Part shown: piece by piece, positions 1-9,650 of the stretch
Layout: every line of letters starts with the position of its first letter
How positions within the stretch are numbered: position 1 is the first letter of the stretch
Source: Shewanella waksmanii ATCC BAA-643
Lineage (GTDB): Bacteria; Pseudomonadota; Gammaproteobacteria; Enterobacterales; Shewanellaceae
Assembly: GCF_000518805.1 (NCBI RefSeq)
Contig: NZ_JAEH01000017.1
Coordinates: forward strand, 37,343-101,342
Direction: 5' to 3'
Length of the DNA stretch: 64,000 bases
The notes under the pieces: model-generated
Database searches by the model: none
Seen by the model: only the letters and a program-made list of their open reading frames with translations
What the model was told of the DNA's origin: nothing
Translations under genes and position numbers: made by a program

Positions 1-758
1 AAATGCACAAACCCGACAGCATCATCAATATTGTCGCGATAGAGCAGCACGCGGGTATGGGGGCTTTGAATAACCTGCTTGTTGATGCTTTTAAAGTCAT
101 CATTAACGTTAATGGCGTACAGTTCATTGCGGGGGATCATGATGTCATCAACGGTGACTTTTTCCAGATCCATAATGGACAAAAGCATCTCTTGGTGGCG
201 CTGAGGAATGAGTGCGCCGGCTTCATGAACCACTGTACGCAGCTCTTCTTGGCTAAGGGCATCATCAGCCTTTACCGAGCGAATACCCAGCAGGCGTAAG
301 AAGCTTCCGGTAATGAAGTTCACCGCTTTTACTAGGGGTGACAGCACCACTAGTAGGCCCTTTAACAAAAAGCTCGACGGGAAGGCGATGCGCTCAGGGT
401 GCAATGCTGCGACTGTTTTGGGGGTCACTTCAGCAAATACCAATACCACCAAGGTTAATATGCCTGTAGCAATGGCTACACCAACATCGCCAAATAAGCG
501 GATACCAATAATGGTGGCAATTGCAGAGGCAAGGATATTAACCAGGTTGTTGCCTATAAGGATCAATCCAATTAGGCGATCGGGGCGCTCAAGCAGTTTG
601 GTTGCCCGTTTTGCCCCTTTATGACCACTGTTTGCTAAGTGGCGCAATCGGTATCGATTAAGCGACATCATCGCTGTTTCTGAACTAGAGAAATAGGCCG
701 AAATGATGATCAGAATAAGTAAAACAATAAATAGTACGCTAGTGGATATTGCGTCCAA
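1..758 (-). CDS. CorB/YfjD-like CNNM transporter-family protein, partial
   Basis: Inner-membrane protein of the DUF21/CNNM plus CBS-domain family (E. coli YfjD/CorB), linked to magnesium/cobalt handling. About 252 N-terminal residues are visible; the C-terminus lies beyond the left edge. The reading frame starts LDAISTSVLFIVLLILIIIS and continues AYFSSSETAMMSLNRYRLRH, the characteristic first membrane segment and SSETAMMSLNRYRL motif of the family. Further in, IMDLEKVTVDDIMIPRNEL marks the entry to the CBS region. The start is taken as TTG at 758 because it gives the family's usual N-terminus; no clear ribosome site precedes it, so the start is less certain than the identity. It lies downstream of ypjD on the same strand, an arrangement common in gammaproteobacteria. 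No frame disruption is seen in the visible part. Confidence 0.85.
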   Translation of the reverse strand, partial: MDAISTSVLFIVLLILIIISAYFSSSETAMMSLNRYRLRHLANSGHKGAKRATKLLERPDRLIGLILIGNNLVNILASAIATIIGIRLFGDVGVAIATGILTLVVLVFAEVTPKTVAALHPERIAFPSSFLLKGLLVVLSPLVKAVNFITGSFLRLLGIRSVKADDALSQEELRTVVHEAGALIPQRHQEMLLSIMDLEKVTVDDIMIPRNELYAINVNDDFKSINKQVIQSPHTRVLLYRDNIDDAVGFVH

Positions 759-885
759 AAAATAGCCCCGCTATGGCGTTGTGCTAACAAAAATCTTTGT
801 GAATAACAGTAATTACCGTCATTTAAAGGGTGTGTCAAGTGAACCTAGGTATGAGCATTGGCCCATACCTAGATTAAAGAAGGGA

Positions 886-1674
886 TTACCGCAGAATAAG
901 TTCTTTAACGATACGGGCGCCAAAATAGGCCAAAGACAACAAGGTTGCACCAGTCAATGTATACAGCACGGCGCTGCGGATACGGCAACCAATCCAGTAC
1001 TGCTGCGCTAACATGGCAATGTAAGTGAACCACGCCATAATGGATAATATCGCTTTATGACCTTTGCCTTCTTCAAACATATCGTCGAGGAAGATAAAGC
1101 CCGTGGCCAATGAAAGACTCAATAGCACTACACCAACAATAACCAAGTGATACAGCTGCTTTTCAACTGTCATCAATGGGGGCATTGCTGGGCTCATGAT
1201 AAGCTTTTTACTTTTCAGTTTGTTCTGAATAATCGCCAGCTGAATGGCGTACAGCGCGGCAATCATTAGGGCACTGTAAGCCATTAATGACAGCACCACA
1301 TGCACTAATACATCAGGGTGAATTTCAAAGTGGGTAATATATTCAGGCGGCACTAACCACAATAGGGCGACGGAGATCACTGAGCAGGCATAGACTACCG
1401 GCACCACCACAATCATTTTTAGCCTAAACAGCAATATGGTGAAGCTAAAGGCGATGATCCAGTTCACCATTGAGATGACATTGGTCAAGCTAAAGTTCTG
1501 TCCATTCTCAGTGACAATGGCTTGTGACAATGCGGCGGCATGCAATACCACGGCAATGGCTGCAAAGCCGGCGACGACACGTCGATTTGGACCGTCCGCG
1601 TGAAACAGGCGGCTGACTACCAGTATTAATGCAATACAGTAGAAAAACATGGCTGAGGCGGAAAAAATGACCAT
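886..1674 (-). CDS. ypjD: YpjD, CcmC/CcsA-family inner-membrane protein
   Basis: Polytopic inner-membrane protein of 262 residues from the cytochrome c assembly (CcmC/CcsA-like) superfamily. The sequence is almost entirely hydrophobic segments, about eight, separated by short polar loops. Conserved features include HVVLSLMAYSALMIAALYA (an H in the middle of the chain) and GHKAILSIMAWFTYIAML (a second H), positions at which heme-handling relatives carry histidines. YpjD homologues are typically encoded divergently from ffh and next to corB, which is exactly the arrangement here. The biochemical role of YpjD itself is not established; heme handling is inferred from family membership only. The ATG at 1674 gives a normal N-terminus that enters the membrane at once. 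Confidence 0.85.
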   Translation of the reverse strand: MVIFSASAMFFYCIALILVVSRLFHADGPNRRVVAGFAAIAVVLHAAALSQAIVTENGQNFSLTNVISMVNWIIAFSFTILLFRLKMIVVVPVVYACSVISVALLWLVPPEYITHFEIHPDVLVHVVLSLMAYSALMIAALYAIQLAIIQNKLKSKKLIMSPAMPPLMTVEKQLYHLVIVGVVLLSLSLATGFIFLDDMFEEGKGHKAILSIMAWFTYIAMLAQQYWIGCRIRSAVLYTLTGATLLSLAYFGARIVKELILR

Positions 1675-1980
1675 CGAAAATTAACTTATTGTTTGTTAGT
1701 TTTCTGCATATACTCAAAGAGATGATCTGAGTATGCATCTTAATCTCATGCTAGAATAGCACGACAAAAGTGCTCTTGGGCAGTAGCAAAAGTGACAAAT
1801 ATAAGTGCAATGTGAGCGGTAGCGCTAAGTTTTGGAAAATAGTTGCTCATCCTTTGTTCACCCAAGGTGCTATGATAGGCCGACTAGGCAAGGATTGTTC
1901 AGCGATGCAGTAGCATAATATCTAGGCATCGCTATAATACTGCCCCATTAATGTAAATTCTAACGGTAAAGAACGCGATA
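1675..1980. promoter_or_regulatory. Divergent ypjD/ffh intergenic region
   Basis: About 300 bases separate the divergent ypjD and ffh starts, so both promoters must lie here. A TATAAT-like box (GCTATAATACTG) at about 1930-1941 suits an ffh promoter. No structured element or small gene is evident. Confidence 0.4.
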
Positions 1981-3354
1981 ATGTTTGAGAACCTAACCGA
2001 CAGACTGTCACGCACCCTAAAGAACATTAGCGGTCGCGGACGCTTAACTGAAGACAATATTAAAGAGACATTACGTGAAGTCCGTATGGCGCTGCTTGAA
2101 GCGGATGTGGCTTTACCTGTTGTTCGAGCCTTTGTAAACAGCGTCAAAGAGCGCGCTGTTGGACAAGAGGTCTCAAAAAGCCTCAGTCCTGGCCAAGCTT
2201 TCATTAAGATTGTTCAAAGCGAATTAGAAAATGCCATGGGCGAGGCTAATGAAGCCTTAGACCTAAGTGCCCAACCGCCAGCAGTGATTATGATGGCGGG
2301 TTTGCAAGGTGCGGGTAAAACCACCAGTGTCGCGAAACTGTCTAAGTTTCTCCGTGAACGCTCAAAGAAATCTGTATTGGTTGTCAGTGCCGATGTATAT
2401 CGCCCAGCGGCGATCAAGCAGCTAGAAACCTTAGCGGCCGAAGTTGAAGTTGAGTTTTTCCCATCAGATGTAAGTCAAAAGCCGGTTGATATCGTCAATG
2501 CCGCTATGGCGCACGCCAAGCTTAAATTCATTGATGTTGTGATTGTCGATACCGCAGGTCGTTTGCATGTCGATGAAAGCATGATGGATGAGATTAAAGA
2601 TCTCCATGCTGCGGTTAATCCAGTAGAAACCTTGTTTGTGGTTGATGCCATGACAGGTCAAGATGCTGCGAATACTGCCAAAGCGTTTAATGAAGCATTG
2701 CCACTCACTGGTGTCGTGTTAACCAAGGTTGATGGTGATGCACGTGGTGGTGCAGCGTTATCGATTCGTCATATTACTGGCAAGCCCATTAAATTCTTAG
2801 GTGTCGGCGAAAAGACCGACGCGTTAGAGGCATTCCATCCAGATCGTGTGGCATCGCGTATCTTAGGTATGGGCGATGTCTTATCACTGATTGAAGAAGT
2901 TGAACGTGGTGTTGATAAAGACAAAGCCATGCAACTGGCTTCAAAAGTTAAAAAAGGCGGCAGCTTCGATCTAGAAGATTTCCGCGAGCAGTTGCAGCAA
3001 ATGAAGAACATGGGCGGCATGATGAACATGATTGAAAAGCTGCCTGGTGTGGGGCAACTGCCACCTGAAGCCTTAGCCCAAGTACAAGAGGGTAAAATGA
3101 CCGGGCAAATGGAAGCCATCATCAATTCGATGACGCCTGCCGAGCGTAAACGCCCAGATATTATTAAAGGCTCACGTAAACGTCGTATTGCTGCCGGTTC
3201 AGGCACACAGATTCAAGACGTTAACCGCCTGCTGAAGCAATTTACTCAAATGCAGAAAATGATGAAAAAGATGTCATCAAAAGGCGGCATGAAGAAAATG
3301 ATGCGCGGTATGAGTGGCATGCTGCCACCTGGCATGAAAATGCCTGGCCGTTAA
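1981..3354 (+). CDS. ffh: Signal recognition particle protein Ffh
   Basis: The SRP GTPase binds 4.5S RNA and the signal sequences of nascent membrane proteins and delivers ribosomes to FtsY at the inner membrane. Length 457 residues, usual for the family. An N-terminal helical bundle (about 1-90) is followed by the NG GTPase domain with P-loop GLQGAGKTTSVAKL (about 107-120), VDTAGRLH (G3) and TKVDGDARGG (G4/closing loop). The C-terminal M domain, from about residue 300, is rich in methionine and ends GMSGMLPPGMKMPGR. The ATG at 1981 gives the standard N-terminus MFENLTDRLSRTLKNISGRG. Single-gene transcript with a strong terminator downstream. Nothing unusual is seen. Confidence 0.98.
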   Translation: MFENLTDRLSRTLKNISGRGRLTEDNIKETLREVRMALLEADVALPVVRAFVNSVKERAVGQEVSKSLSPGQAFIKIVQSELENAMGEANEALDLSAQPPAVIMMAGLQGAGKTTSVAKLSKFLRERSKKSVLVVSADVYRPAAIKQLETLAAEVEVEFFPSDVSQKPVDIVNAAMAHAKLKFIDVVIVDTAGRLHVDESMMDEIKDLHAAVNPVETLFVVDAMTGQDAANTAKAFNEALPLTGVVLTKVDGDARGGAALSIRHITGKPIKFLGVGEKTDALEAFHPDRVASRILGMGDVLSLIEEVERGVDKDKAMQLASKVKKGGSFDLEDFREQLQQMKNMGGMMNMIEKLPGVGQLPPEALAQVQEGKMTGQMEAIINSMTPAERKRPDIIKGSRKRRIAAGSGTQIQDVNRLLKQFTQMQKMMKKMSSKGGMKKMMRGMSGMLPPGMKMPGR

Positions 3355-3371
3355 GCACTGCCTGCGAAATC

Positions 3372-3403
3372 AAAGCTCAAGCCTAGTGTTTGAGCTTTTT
3401 TTT
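3372..3403 (+). terminator. Rho-independent terminator after ffh
   Basis: AAAGCTCAA pairs with TTGAGCTTT around a short loop and is followed by a run of T, 18 bases past the ffh stop. Confidence 0.85.
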
Positions 3404-3642
3404 GCCTAGTCAATGGGGCCGCTTTAAGTGTCGATGTTTATTCCTGGGCCGATTGGCATTAACCTAGTAATTATGCTGATTTGCTAATACAGATGATTAA
3501 GGTTTTTTCTTGCTGTTTTAGTCAGTTAGCGTTTACACTTCTGTTACACATCAATACAGCATTCACTTGCAAACTAACACGCTTGGATCAACAGCGGTTA
3601 GCCGCGTACATCAGGTACGACAAATTATTTTGGGGCATGTTC

Positions 3643-4863
3643 ATGGTTAGAATGGTTTTCCCGGTAAAGCACCTTGCAGTTGGCATAGTGGCACTGACTT
3701 CTCTTTTAGGTTGCGATAAGCCAGAGCCTAAAATCACCCCCAAACTAGTGGTTGTTGAAAAGGTTAATTCAGCGACTGTACCGTTATATGGTAACTACAT
3801 CGGCGTGACTCAAGCTTCGTTAGATGTCGAAGTTAGGGCGCGGATCAATGGCTTTGTTGAAGATAAAAGCTTTATTGAGGGCAGCGCCGTACAAGAGGGG
3901 GCTGTACTTTATCGCATTGATAACCGTCCTTACCTCGCCGTTGTAAATCGCTTAGAGGCAAATGTGGATTCGCAGCAGTCGGCATTAGATAAAGCGAAGC
4001 GTGATGTCGAACGTTTAAAACCTTTATATGAGCAAGATGCAACCAGTCAGCTTGATTTTGATAATGCATTGTCTGTGCTATCTCAGGCCAGATCGAGTTT
4101 AGCTGCCAGCAAAGCCGAGCTTGATGAGGCGCAACTTGAGCTTAGCTATACCGAGATTAAATCGCCCATTTCAGGTTTAGTGAGCCGTTCTGAAGTCGAC
4201 ATTGGTGCGCTGGTGGGCAGCAGTGGCCAATCACTATTGACCCGCGTTAAACAGGTCGACCCAATCTATGTGACGTTTAACATGTCAGCGCTAGATTACC
4301 TTAATGCCCGTCGCCGCATGACTAGCTACTCAGAAAAGAAAGAAGCTGAGACAGAAGGCAAAGCGGTTGAAGGCTTTGTGACCATAACTTTGCCCGATAA
4401 CAGCGAATATCCGTATTTGGGTGACGTGCGCTTTACTGACCCTTCGGTCAATCCTGAAACTGGCACTTTTCAGGTCAGAGCTGAGTTGCCTAACCCGAAT
4501 AAAGAGCTGCTACCGGGGCAATACACCAATGTGCGCATTAAGCTTAATGAGATCAGCGATGCGGTGGTGATCCCACAAAAAGCCACTCAGGTTGAGCAAG
4601 GTGGGGTCTATGTCATGGTGGTTCTGCCAGATAACAAAGTTGAGCGCCGGTTTATCGTGATAGAGCACCAAGGCAAAATGGGTGTGGTGGTAAAAAGCGG
4701 ATTGCGAGCCGGTGAGTTGGTTATTGTTGAAGGTATGCACCGAGTGCGCCATGGTCAGTTAGCTGAGCCATTAACGCAAGAGGCCTATCAACAACGAGAA
4801 GATAAAATACAAAAGGAACAAGCGCTTAAACAACAAGCGTTAGAACAAGAGCAGGAGCAGTAA
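3643..4863 (+). CDS. RND efflux periplasmic adaptor (membrane fusion) lipoprotein
   Basis: AcrA/MexA-type adaptor that links the inner-membrane RND pump to the outer-membrane channel. About 406 residues. The chosen ATG at 3643 has GGGG at 3632-3635 as ribosome site and gives a short lipoprotein signal ending LTSLLGC (lipobox, Cys acylated). In-frame sequence further upstream is open but unlikely to be translated. The mature chain shows the lipoyl half motifs (GNYIGVTQASLDVEVRARI; YTEIKSPISGLVSRSEVDIG), a coiled-coil hairpin between them (about 95-165), and the beta-barrel region (LPGQYTNVRIKL). The C-terminus is a Gln/Glu-rich tail. Two bases separate it from the pump gene, so the two are surely co-transcribed. 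No regulator gene is adjacent, and the substrate cannot be deduced. Confidence 0.92.
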   Translation: MVRMVFPVKHLAVGIVALTSLLGCDKPEPKITPKLVVVEKVNSATVPLYGNYIGVTQASLDVEVRARINGFVEDKSFIEGSAVQEGAVLYRIDNRPYLAVVNRLEANVDSQQSALDKAKRDVERLKPLYEQDATSQLDFDNALSVLSQARSSLAASKAELDEAQLELSYTEIKSPISGLVSRSEVDIGALVGSSGQSLLTRVKQVDPIYVTFNMSALDYLNARRRMTSYSEKKEAETEGKAVEGFVTITLPDNSEYPYLGDVRFTDPSVNPETGTFQVRAELPNPNKELLPGQYTNVRIKLNEISDAVVIPQKATQVEQGGVYVMVVLPDNKVERRFIVIEHQGKMGVVVKSGLRAGELVIVEGMHRVRHGQLAEPLTQEAYQQREDKIQKEQALKQQALEQEQEQ

Positions 4864-4865
4864 CC

Positions 4866-7800
4866 ATGGCACAGTTCTTTGTAACTCGACCGGTTTATGC
4901 TTGTGTTATCTCTATTGTGATAGTGCTGCTTGGCTTAATTGCCATGTTCAAGTTACCGATTGATCAATACCCTTACATTACGCCGCCGCAGGTCAAGGTG
5001 TCAGCGTCATACCCAGGCGCCACATCAACGACCGCAGCCGAGTCCGTAGCAACGCCATTAGAGCAAGAGCTAAATGGCTTGCCAAACATGATCTACATGA
5101 GTTCGAAAAGCACCAATTCTGGTAGTGCGAATGTGACCATCACTTTTGATGTTGGTACCAACCCTGATTTGGCGGCGGTCGATGTGCAAAACTCAACCCA
5201 ACAAGCGACAGGTAGCTTGCCTATCGATGTGCAAACAGAAGGGGTTTCTGTTTCTAAAGAGGCTTCAGTAGAGCTGCTAAAGTTAGCGTTAACCTCAACT
5301 GACGATCGCTATGATGAGATTTACCTCAGCAACTACGGCACCATTAACATTGAAGCCGCACTGAAGCGTATTCCCGGTGTGGGCCGAGTGCGTAACACCG
5401 GCGCGCGTAGTTATTCTATGCGGGTGTGGTTAAAGCCCGATATTATGGCTGGCTATGGGCTAACAACTAGTGATGTGATTAACGCGGTAAAAGCGCAAAA
5501 CAAAGAGTCTCCTGCAGGTTCGATAGGCTCGCAACCTAACACCGAATCGCTAAGTATGACACTGCCAATCACCGCCGCCGGTCGTATGAGCAGCGTGCCG
5601 CAGTTTAAAGAGATTATCGTTCGAGCCAATACCGATGGCTCAATTGTGCGACTACGTGACATTGCGCGGGTAGAGTTGGGCTCATCGGCTTATACGTTAC
5701 AGTCGCAGCTTAATGGTGCCAACGCCACTATTTTGCAGGTATATCTGCTGCCCGGCGCGAATGCGCTGGAGGTGACCAAAAACGTTAAAAAAGAGATGGC
5801 CAAACTGGCACAAAAGTTCCCCCAAGGTATGAATTGGGAAGTGTTTTTCGATGCCTCCATCTTTATTGAAAACTCCATCGATGAAGTGGTTAAAACGCTA
5901 GTTGAAGCGCTGATACTGGTGATATTGGTGGTGTATCTATTTTTGCAAAATGTGCGGGCTACGCTTATCCCCGCCATTGCTGTACCTGTGTCATTGATTG
6001 GCACATTGGCGGCAATGTTAGCCTTTGGATTTAGCATCAATACTGTCAGCTTACTGGCTTTAGTATTGGCCATTGGTATTGTGGTGGATGATGCCATTGT
6101 GGTGGTCGAAAACGTAGAACGCTTAATGCATGAGCAGGGTTTAAGCTCAGTCGAAGCAACACGAGTGGCGATGAAGGAGTTATCTGGCGCGTTGGTGGCA
6201 ACCAGTTTAGTGCTCGCCGCAGTGTTTGTACCGGTGTCATTTTTAGCCGGTATTACCGGTATCATGTATCGAGAGTTTGCTATTGCAATTACTGTTGCGG
6301 TGCTCATTTCCACCGTGGTTGCATTAACCCTATCCCCAGCGTTATGCGCATTGCTGCTTAAGCCCGGTGATAAAGCGAGTACTGGCTTTTTTAAGTGGAT
6401 GAATGACAAACTCGATATTTGCACCAGTAAGTATGTTGCGATAGTGGCATTAACCACAAGACAGGCTGCTCGCAGCTATCTTGTTTTCGCCATGATGGTT
6501 GGCGGTGTTTATCTGATCATGTCTAATCTACCTTCTAGCTTTATGCCCGATGAAGACCAAGGGCGATTCTTTATCGACATGACCTTACCCGATGGTGCGA
6601 CTGTTAACCGCTCGCAAGCGGTATTAAAGAAAGCCGAAGCGAAAGTGCTAGCCCATCCCGCTGTGGCCTACTTCTTTACGCTTGCAGGTGAGAATCGCCG
6701 CTCAGGTTCCAATCAAGCCAATGGTCAGTTTGAGATTATTCTTAAGCCATGGTCTGAGCGAGTCGATAGCGATGCAACCGTGCAAAAAGTGATGAAAGAG
6801 ATCAACTTGGCGCTTCATGATGTATTAGAAGCTGAGTTTAATCTGTATTTACCATCGGCAGTGCCAGGGCTGGGTAATGGCTCTGGGGTGGAGATGGAAT
6901 TACAAGACACCTCTGGCACTAACTTTAAAGGCCTGATGGAAACCGCTGACGAGTTGGTGGAAAAACTCAAACTGCAACCTGAGATTGCAACTGCTGGGTT
7001 ATCGCTGCAAAGTGCCATTCCACAGCTGCACCTGAGTGTAGATGAAGCGAAAGCGATGGCCATTGGTGTTAATGTGGCCGATATCTATGGCACCATTAAA
7101 ACCTTTACAGATTCTTCGACGGTAAATGACTTTAACCTATTTGGCCGTGTTTACCGTGTTAAAGTGCAGGCCGAAGAGCAATATCGCCAATTCCCCGAGC
7201 AGATAAAAGATTACTATGTGCGCTCTTCCACTGGCGCCATGGTGCCAATTGGGGTGTTAGCTAAGTATGACTACTCGGTTGGCCCGGCTGCTGTGACCCA
7301 CTACAACTTGTTTAGTAGCGCATCAATTAACGCCACGCCCGCTGCCGGTTATGCCTCGGGTGATGTGATTAAAGCAATTGAGCGTGTAGCCAAACCTATG
7401 TTGCCAAATGAATTTAGTTACGAATGGACAGGTATTACCTACCAAGAGGTGCAGTCTGCTAACCAAACCAGCATTGCGGTTGCCCTAGCGATGTTGTTTG
7501 TATTCCTATTTCTTGCCGCACTTTATGAAAGCTGGACGATCCCCATCGCGGTGCTGTTGATTGCGCCAATTGCCATGTTGGGGGCGGCACTGGGTACTTG
7601 GGTGAGTGGTATGGAAAGTAACCTGTTTTTCCAAGTGGCGTTTATCGCTTTGATAGGCATGGCGGCGAAGAACTCCATTTTAATTGTTGAATTTGCTAAC
7701 CAGTTACATAAAGAAGGTAAAAGCCGCATTGATGCCGCGTTAGAGGCGGCAAATATGCGCTTTAGACCGATTTTGATGACATCAATGGCGTTTATATTAG

Positions 7801-8012
7801 GGGTATTACCTTTGGTGTTGTCGGTGGGACCCGGTGCGGTAAGTCGACAGAGTATTTCAATTCCTATCTTGTGTGGCATGGTGTTCGCCACCACCATAGG
7901 CATAGTGATGGTACCGTTGTTTTTTGTCACCACTGCAGGTTGGTTGAAATCTAAAATCGCGCCGTCAGCTGGCAATGAACATTCTGTAGCCAAGGAGAAT
8001 GCTCATGGATAA
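4866..8012 (+). CDS. RND multidrug efflux transporter, HAE1 family (AcrB/MexB-like)
   Basis: Proton-driven trimeric inner-membrane pump of the hydrophobic/amphiphilic efflux family, 1048 residues, the normal full length. The start MAQFFVTRPVYACVISIVI is the family signature. The proton-relay pair is present in IGIVVDDAIVVVENVERL (the two Asp of TM4), and the TM10 region NSILIVEFANQLHKEG is also conserved. It has two large periplasmic loops and about twelve membrane segments. The preceding adaptor and following outer-membrane factor overlap or nearly abut it, so the three genes form one tripartite efflux operon. The 8-base overlap with the next gene (ATGGATAA) suggests translational coupling. 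Drug specificity is unknown. Confidence 0.96.
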   Translation: MAQFFVTRPVYACVISIVIVLLGLIAMFKLPIDQYPYITPPQVKVSASYPGATSTTAAESVATPLEQELNGLPNMIYMSSKSTNSGSANVTITFDVGTNPDLAAVDVQNSTQQATGSLPIDVQTEGVSVSKEASVELLKLALTSTDDRYDEIYLSNYGTINIEAALKRIPGVGRVRNTGARSYSMRVWLKPDIMAGYGLTTSDVINAVKAQNKESPAGSIGSQPNTESLSMTLPITAAGRMSSVPQFKEIIVRANTDGSIVRLRDIARVELGSSAYTLQSQLNGANATILQVYLLPGANALEVTKNVKKEMAKLAQKFPQGMNWEVFFDASIFIENSIDEVVKTLVEALILVILVVYLFLQNVRATLIPAIAVPVSLIGTLAAMLAFGFSINTVSLLALVLAIGIVVDDAIVVVENVERLMHEQGLSSVEATRVAMKELSGALVATSLVLAAVFVPVSFLAGITGIMYREFAIAITVAVLISTVVALTLSPALCALLLKPGDKASTGFFKWMNDKLDICTSKYVAIVALTTRQAARSYLVFAMMVGGVYLIMSNLPSSFMPDEDQGRFFIDMTLPDGATVNRSQAVLKKAEAKVLAHPAVAYFFTLAGENRRSGSNQANGQFEIILKPWSERVDSDATVQKVMKEINLALHDVLEAEFNLYLPSAVPGLGNGSGVEMELQDTSGTNFKGLMETADELVEKLKLQPEIATAGLSLQSAIPQLHLSVDEAKAMAIGVNVADIYGTIKTFTDSSTVNDFNLFGRVYRVKVQAEEQYRQFPEQIKDYYVRSSTGAMVPIGVLAKYDYSVGPAAVTHYNLFSSASINATPAAGYASGDVIKAIERVAKPMLPNEFSYEWTGITYQEVQSANQTSIAVALAMLFVFLFLAALYESWTIPIAVLLIAPIAMLGAALGTWVSGMESNLFFQVAFIALIGMAAKNSILIVEFANQLHKEGKSRIDAALEAANMRFRPILMTSMAFILGVLPLVLSVGPGAVSRQSISIPILCGMVFATTIGIVMVPLFFVTTAGWLKSKIAPSAGNEHSVAKENAHG

Positions 8013-9531
8013 TTCACATCGTTATAGTGCGAGATTCAGCGCAGCGTTAACCAGCGCTGTAAAGGGTAAAACTCTGGCAATCAATGTGATTGGCTTGGTT
8101 GGCGCTATGATAGGGCTGGCAGGTTGCGCCATGGGCCCAGACTATCAGCGTCCGAATGTGGAGTTACCACCGCAGTATCATCAAGATTTGGCCCAAGACT
8201 CGGTTGAAAATGGGGGACAGGTGGCTTGGCAGTCTTTTTATCTTGACCCCAATGTGCGCGAGCTGATTGAGCATGCGTTAAAACAAAACCTCGACTTAGA
8301 GGCAGTGCGCTCAAGGCTGATTGCGGCGCGTTCTCAAATTACTGTGACCGATGCGGCCTTGTATCCATCGCTGGGTGTTGAAGCCAATGCAGAGCGCTCC
8401 ATTGATAGCGCGATTACCAATACCGATCCGACCCATGGTAATGAATTTGATATTGCCGGTACGGTTTCTTGGGAGTTAGATATTTGGGGGGCAAACCGCC
8501 GTCGCAGTGAAGCTGAGTACGCAAACTTTCTATCGGCACAAGAGTCGCTCAATTTGGCAGTAATAAGCCTGATAAGCGATGTGGCAAGTCGATACTACGA
8601 ATGGCTCGATATCGAGCAGCGTTATCAAATCTCAATGAATACCGTGGAACTGCGTAAAAAAGAACGCGATCTGGCTAGGCTACGAAAACAAAATGGGGTG
8701 ATTTCAGGGTTGCAGGTCAAGCAGGCAGAAGTGGAATATCAAAGTGCAAAAGTCACCTTGCCTGATTTGGACTTTGAACGCCAAGAAAAAGCTAATCAGC
8801 TAAAAATCCTCCTTGGAGAATATGATTATACGCTGAAGAAACAGCAAGATCTGCAATCTCTGACCTCGGCAGATCTGTTTCCTAGTTCATTTAAAGTTGG
8901 CATACCGTCACAAATGTTGTCACAGCGACCGGATGTCAAAATGGCTGAGCAGGCAATGATTGCCGCCAATGCTAATGTGGGTGTGGCTAAAACCGCCTTT
9001 TTTCCTAAATTTACCATTAGCGGCAGTTACGGTACCGAAACCGATGACTTAAGTAGCATCTTTGATAGCGAGGGAGTGACTTGGTCGCTGCTTGGCGGCA
9101 TTACCGCTCCAATTTTTAATGCTGGCAGCATTTCGGCGCAATATGATATTGCTCAAGAGTCATCTAAGCAGGCTTTATTGGCTTATCGAAGCACCGTTTT
9201 GGCTGCCTATTTTGAAGTGAATGATGCCATGAATAGCTTCCGTCGCTCCGAATTAGCGATTGAAGCGCAACAAGAGCTAGTGGAAGCGTCACGCGGATAC
9301 ACGCACTTGGCGATGCTTAGGTATCGTAATGGTGTGTCGAGCTCGCTTGACCTGATGGATGCCCAGCGAAGTTTGTTCAATGCTGAGCTGACGTTAAGTG
9401 AGGTGCGCCGGGACAAGCTATTGGCAATGATCAAGCTGTATCGCTCATTGGGTGGTGGGGTGCTAACCGAACAAGAGTTAGCCAAGGTCTTTGATGAAGA
9501 TGAAGCTGTCAATACTGCAGCAACCCCTTAA
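8005..9531 (+). CDS. RND efflux outer-membrane factor lipoprotein (NodT/OprM family)
   Basis: Outer-membrane channel of the tripartite pump, about 508 residues. AAGGAG at 7992-7997 is seven bases from the ATG at 8005 but only one from the ATG at 7999, so 8005 is chosen. A lipoprotein signal ends GLAGC (Cys at about residue 36), followed by the family signature MGPDYQRPNVELP. Two TolC-type repeats of long helices follow, with the recurrent motif of the second half LAMLRYRNGVSSSLDLMDAQRSLFNAE. It overlaps the pump gene by eight bases. The signal peptide is long, which is common in this family. Function by homology: passive exit duct for substrates of the pump encoded just upstream. Confidence 0.94.
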   Translation: MDNSHRYSARFSAALTSAVKGKTLAINVIGLVGAMIGLAGCAMGPDYQRPNVELPPQYHQDLAQDSVENGGQVAWQSFYLDPNVRELIEHALKQNLDLEAVRSRLIAARSQITVTDAALYPSLGVEANAERSIDSAITNTDPTHGNEFDIAGTVSWELDIWGANRRRSEAEYANFLSAQESLNLAVISLISDVASRYYEWLDIEQRYQISMNTVELRKKERDLARLRKQNGVISGLQVKQAEVEYQSAKVTLPDLDFERQEKANQLKILLGEYDYTLKKQQDLQSLTSADLFPSSFKVGIPSQMLSQRPDVKMAEQAMIAANANVGVAKTAFFPKFTISGSYGTETDDLSSIFDSEGVTWSLLGGITAPIFNAGSISAQYDIAQESSKQALLAYRSTVLAAYFEVNDAMNSFRRSELAIEAQQELVEASRGYTHLAMLRYRNGVSSSLDLMDAQRSLFNAELTLSEVRRDKLLAMIKLYRSLGGGVLTEQELAKVFDEDEAVNTAATP

Positions 9532-9580
9532 TATACATACCCGCCTTAAAGTGAAAGTTGGCAGAAGTCACACAGTTGCA

Positions 9581-9610
9581 CCAGCACGCGTTGTTAATGA
9601 CACGTGCTGG
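9581..9610. terminator. Hairpin between convergent efflux operon and 9651 gene
   Basis: CCAGCACG pairs with CGTGCTGG around a 14-base loop. It lies between convergently transcribed genes; the T-run is weak (TAGTGAATTTT), so termination is likely but not certain. Confidence 0.5.
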
Positions 9611-9650
9611 TAGTGAATTTTAGGTCGGTGATATGTCGCAATTGCTGTAT

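Noticed and set aside
3..624. Plus-strand open frames at the left edge
   Set aside because: The opposite strand encodes the CorB/CNNM protein continuously across this region.
5690..6457. Long open frame antisense to the RND pump gene
   Set aside because: Mirror of a strongly coding sequence; Ser/Thr/Ala-rich low-information translation with no start signal.
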